From: Aphelidium insulamus
Taxonomy: Eukaryota > Aphelidiomycota > Aphelidea > Aphelidiaceae
Length of the DNA stretch: 25,054 bases
Assembly (NCBI GenBank): GCA_036784855.1
Contig: JAZDSV010000108.1
Span: forward strand, 1 to 25,054
Direction: 5' to 3'
Shown here piece by piece: positions 23,978 through 25,054 of this stretch; the stretch's first letter is position 1; the number at the start of each line of letters is the position of its first letter. The notes beneath the pieces are model-generated. The model was not told the DNA's origin and did not search any database. It worked only from the letters and a program-made list of their open reading frames with translations. The translations under genes were made by a program, and so were the position numbers.

Positions 23978-25054
23978 ATGCGTATATACACGTGCTTACT
24001 GGTTGCACTGGGTATCAGTGACATGGCACTGGCTGCCGACCAGCAGGATGTGCTCGGCTCGACCGCGATCACTGCCGCGCATGCACACAACAGCGAGTCG
24101 AGCATTGTCGATACATCTAGCTCCGATGTCGCGCTGACACTACAGAGCGACGAATCAACAGAGATTGAACTAGTGAAGAGGAGCCCTCGTCGGCACCGTC
24201 GCAAACGTGGTGGCGGCAAGAAGAAAAAGAGACGAAAAGGTGGGGGGAAACGCCACGGAAAGAAACGCAAACATAAGAAGCCACAGCGGCGCAAAGGTCG
24301 AGGTCGAAAGCCACGTCGCGGTCGTAAAAGTGGGCGGAGTGATCGCGGCGGTGGCGGTGGCCGTCATGGACGTAAGCGCAAAAATGGTGGAAAGCATGGA
24401 GGCGGCAAGAAAGGTGGTGGCAAGAAAGGTGGTGGCAAGAAACGCGGTGGCAAGAAACGCGGCGGTAAGAAGGGAGGACAGAAAACAGGGAAAAAAGGGC
24501 GCGGCAAGAAGGGAGGGAAGAAGGGTGGCAAGAAGGGCCGCGATGGTAGCGGAGATGTGGCCAACTATCCAACAAGTGAGACCATCAACGGCAACACTGC
24601 CTGCCAGAACACCGGCGCGTATTTTGAGAATCTGGACGATGTCAAGAAGTTTCCGGATGGATACGCAGACTTTTACCACAAGTTTCTGCCCTTGACTCCT
24701 AACGGCGTGGATGGTGGCAGTAATTCCGTGATGGACCTTTTTGATAAAGTGAAGGGTGCGCTGGGCAGGGAACCGGACACGCTGATGTACACCCTGGAGT
24801 TGCCGAAAGAAAACGGCGTACAACTTAGTGATATTGATGAGAAAAGGCGCGTTAATTATGGGCGCATTCCACGGGATTGATCGCCAACACTAAAGTCAAT
24901 GGTGCTCCTGCGCATTCTGCATGAAATGAACTCGCCCGTGTACTTCCAAGGGGGGAATCCAGTCCTATACAAAAAAGTATTTACTCAAATAGCTTCGGCA
25001 GCGCGAGACGTTGCTGGTAAACAGCGGTTGCGGACAATATACTCGCCCATCAGT
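23978..25054 (+). CDS. Secreted GH26-like protein with polybasic tract, paralogue, 3' end beyond window
   Basis: Paralogue of the divergent gene at 21985-23330. Partial model join(23978..24850,24896..>25054), at least 344 residues. Signal peptide MRIYTCLLVALGISDMALA with a good cleavage site before ADQQD; Ser/Asp-rich pro-region; KR-S-P Kex2-like site near residue 69; then ~120 residues of Lys/Arg/Gly (RGGGKKKKRRKGGGKRHGKK onward, ending GGKKGGKKGRDGSGD) and the start of the GH26-like domain (Cys after NGNTA, then DFYHKF). Exon 2 gives LLRILHEMNSPVY, the counterpart of the acid/base motif, with E301 kept but the usual Gly after Asn replaced by Ser and the aromatic residues changed. An in-frame TGA at 24878 is removed by a 45-base GT-AG intron (24851..24895). 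The first ATG after the TATA-like box was chosen; the frame is open only nine bases further upstream, without an ATG. Confidence 0.78.

Noticed and set aside
24878-24880. In-frame TGA suggesting the right GH26-like gene is a pseudogene
   Set aside because: A 45-base GT-AG intron (24851..24895) removes it in phase, and the GH26-like motif continues directly after in the same frame.

Overview
The window is nuclear DNA from an opisthokont, most likely an early-diverging (zygomycete-grade) fungus. The evidence is dense, very short spliceosomal introns (mostly 40-60 bases, about 55 inferred by homology and frame), intergenic gaps of often 75-200 bases, Kex2-type KR processing sites in secreted proteins, a complete set of opisthokont housekeeping genes, and many CA/GT microsatellites. 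The taxon is an inference; no rRNA or tRNA gene is present to anchor it.

Layout, left to right: DPP3 (dipeptidyl peptidase III, +, 7 exons); an intergenic stretch with a perfect hairpin and a 23-bp tandem duplication; a TATA-driven, unrecognised and poorly resolved transcription unit (+, about 3365-4506); ORC4 (+, 7 exons) converging on ARPC2 (-, 6 exons); EMC6 (-, 3 exons); RPL26/uL24 (-, 3 exons); an 854-residue six-helix membrane protein of unknown family (-, 4 exons); a mitochondrial-looking glutaredoxin-like protein (-, 2 exons) divergent from XPO6 (exportin-6, +, 15 exons), which converges on USP7 (-, 16 exons). The right end holds a head-to-head pair of secreted GH26-like proteins, each with signal peptide, pro-region, KR-S-P cleavage site, a long Lys/Arg/Gly-rich tract and a glycoside hydrolase 26-like domain. 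The rightmost one runs off the window.

The housekeeping genes do not form one pathway: peptide turnover (DPP3), replication origin licensing (ORC4), actin branching (ARPC2), nuclear export that in animals carries actin-profilin (XPO6), ER membrane insertion (EMC6), translation (RPL26), and deubiquitination (USP7). ARPC2 and XPO6 both touch actin, but their proximity is probably incidental.

The most unusual signals are three. First, about 6 of 55 introns begin with GC rather than GT, five of them with exactly GCAAGT, roughly ten times the usual eukaryotic share. Second, the paired polybasic-tract GH26-like proteins share a 647-bp intergenic promoter and look like a lineage-specific secreted or wall-bound system. 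Third, two genes (USP7 and the left GH26-like gene) carry single-base frame breaks at homopolymers, either assembly indels or real shifts.
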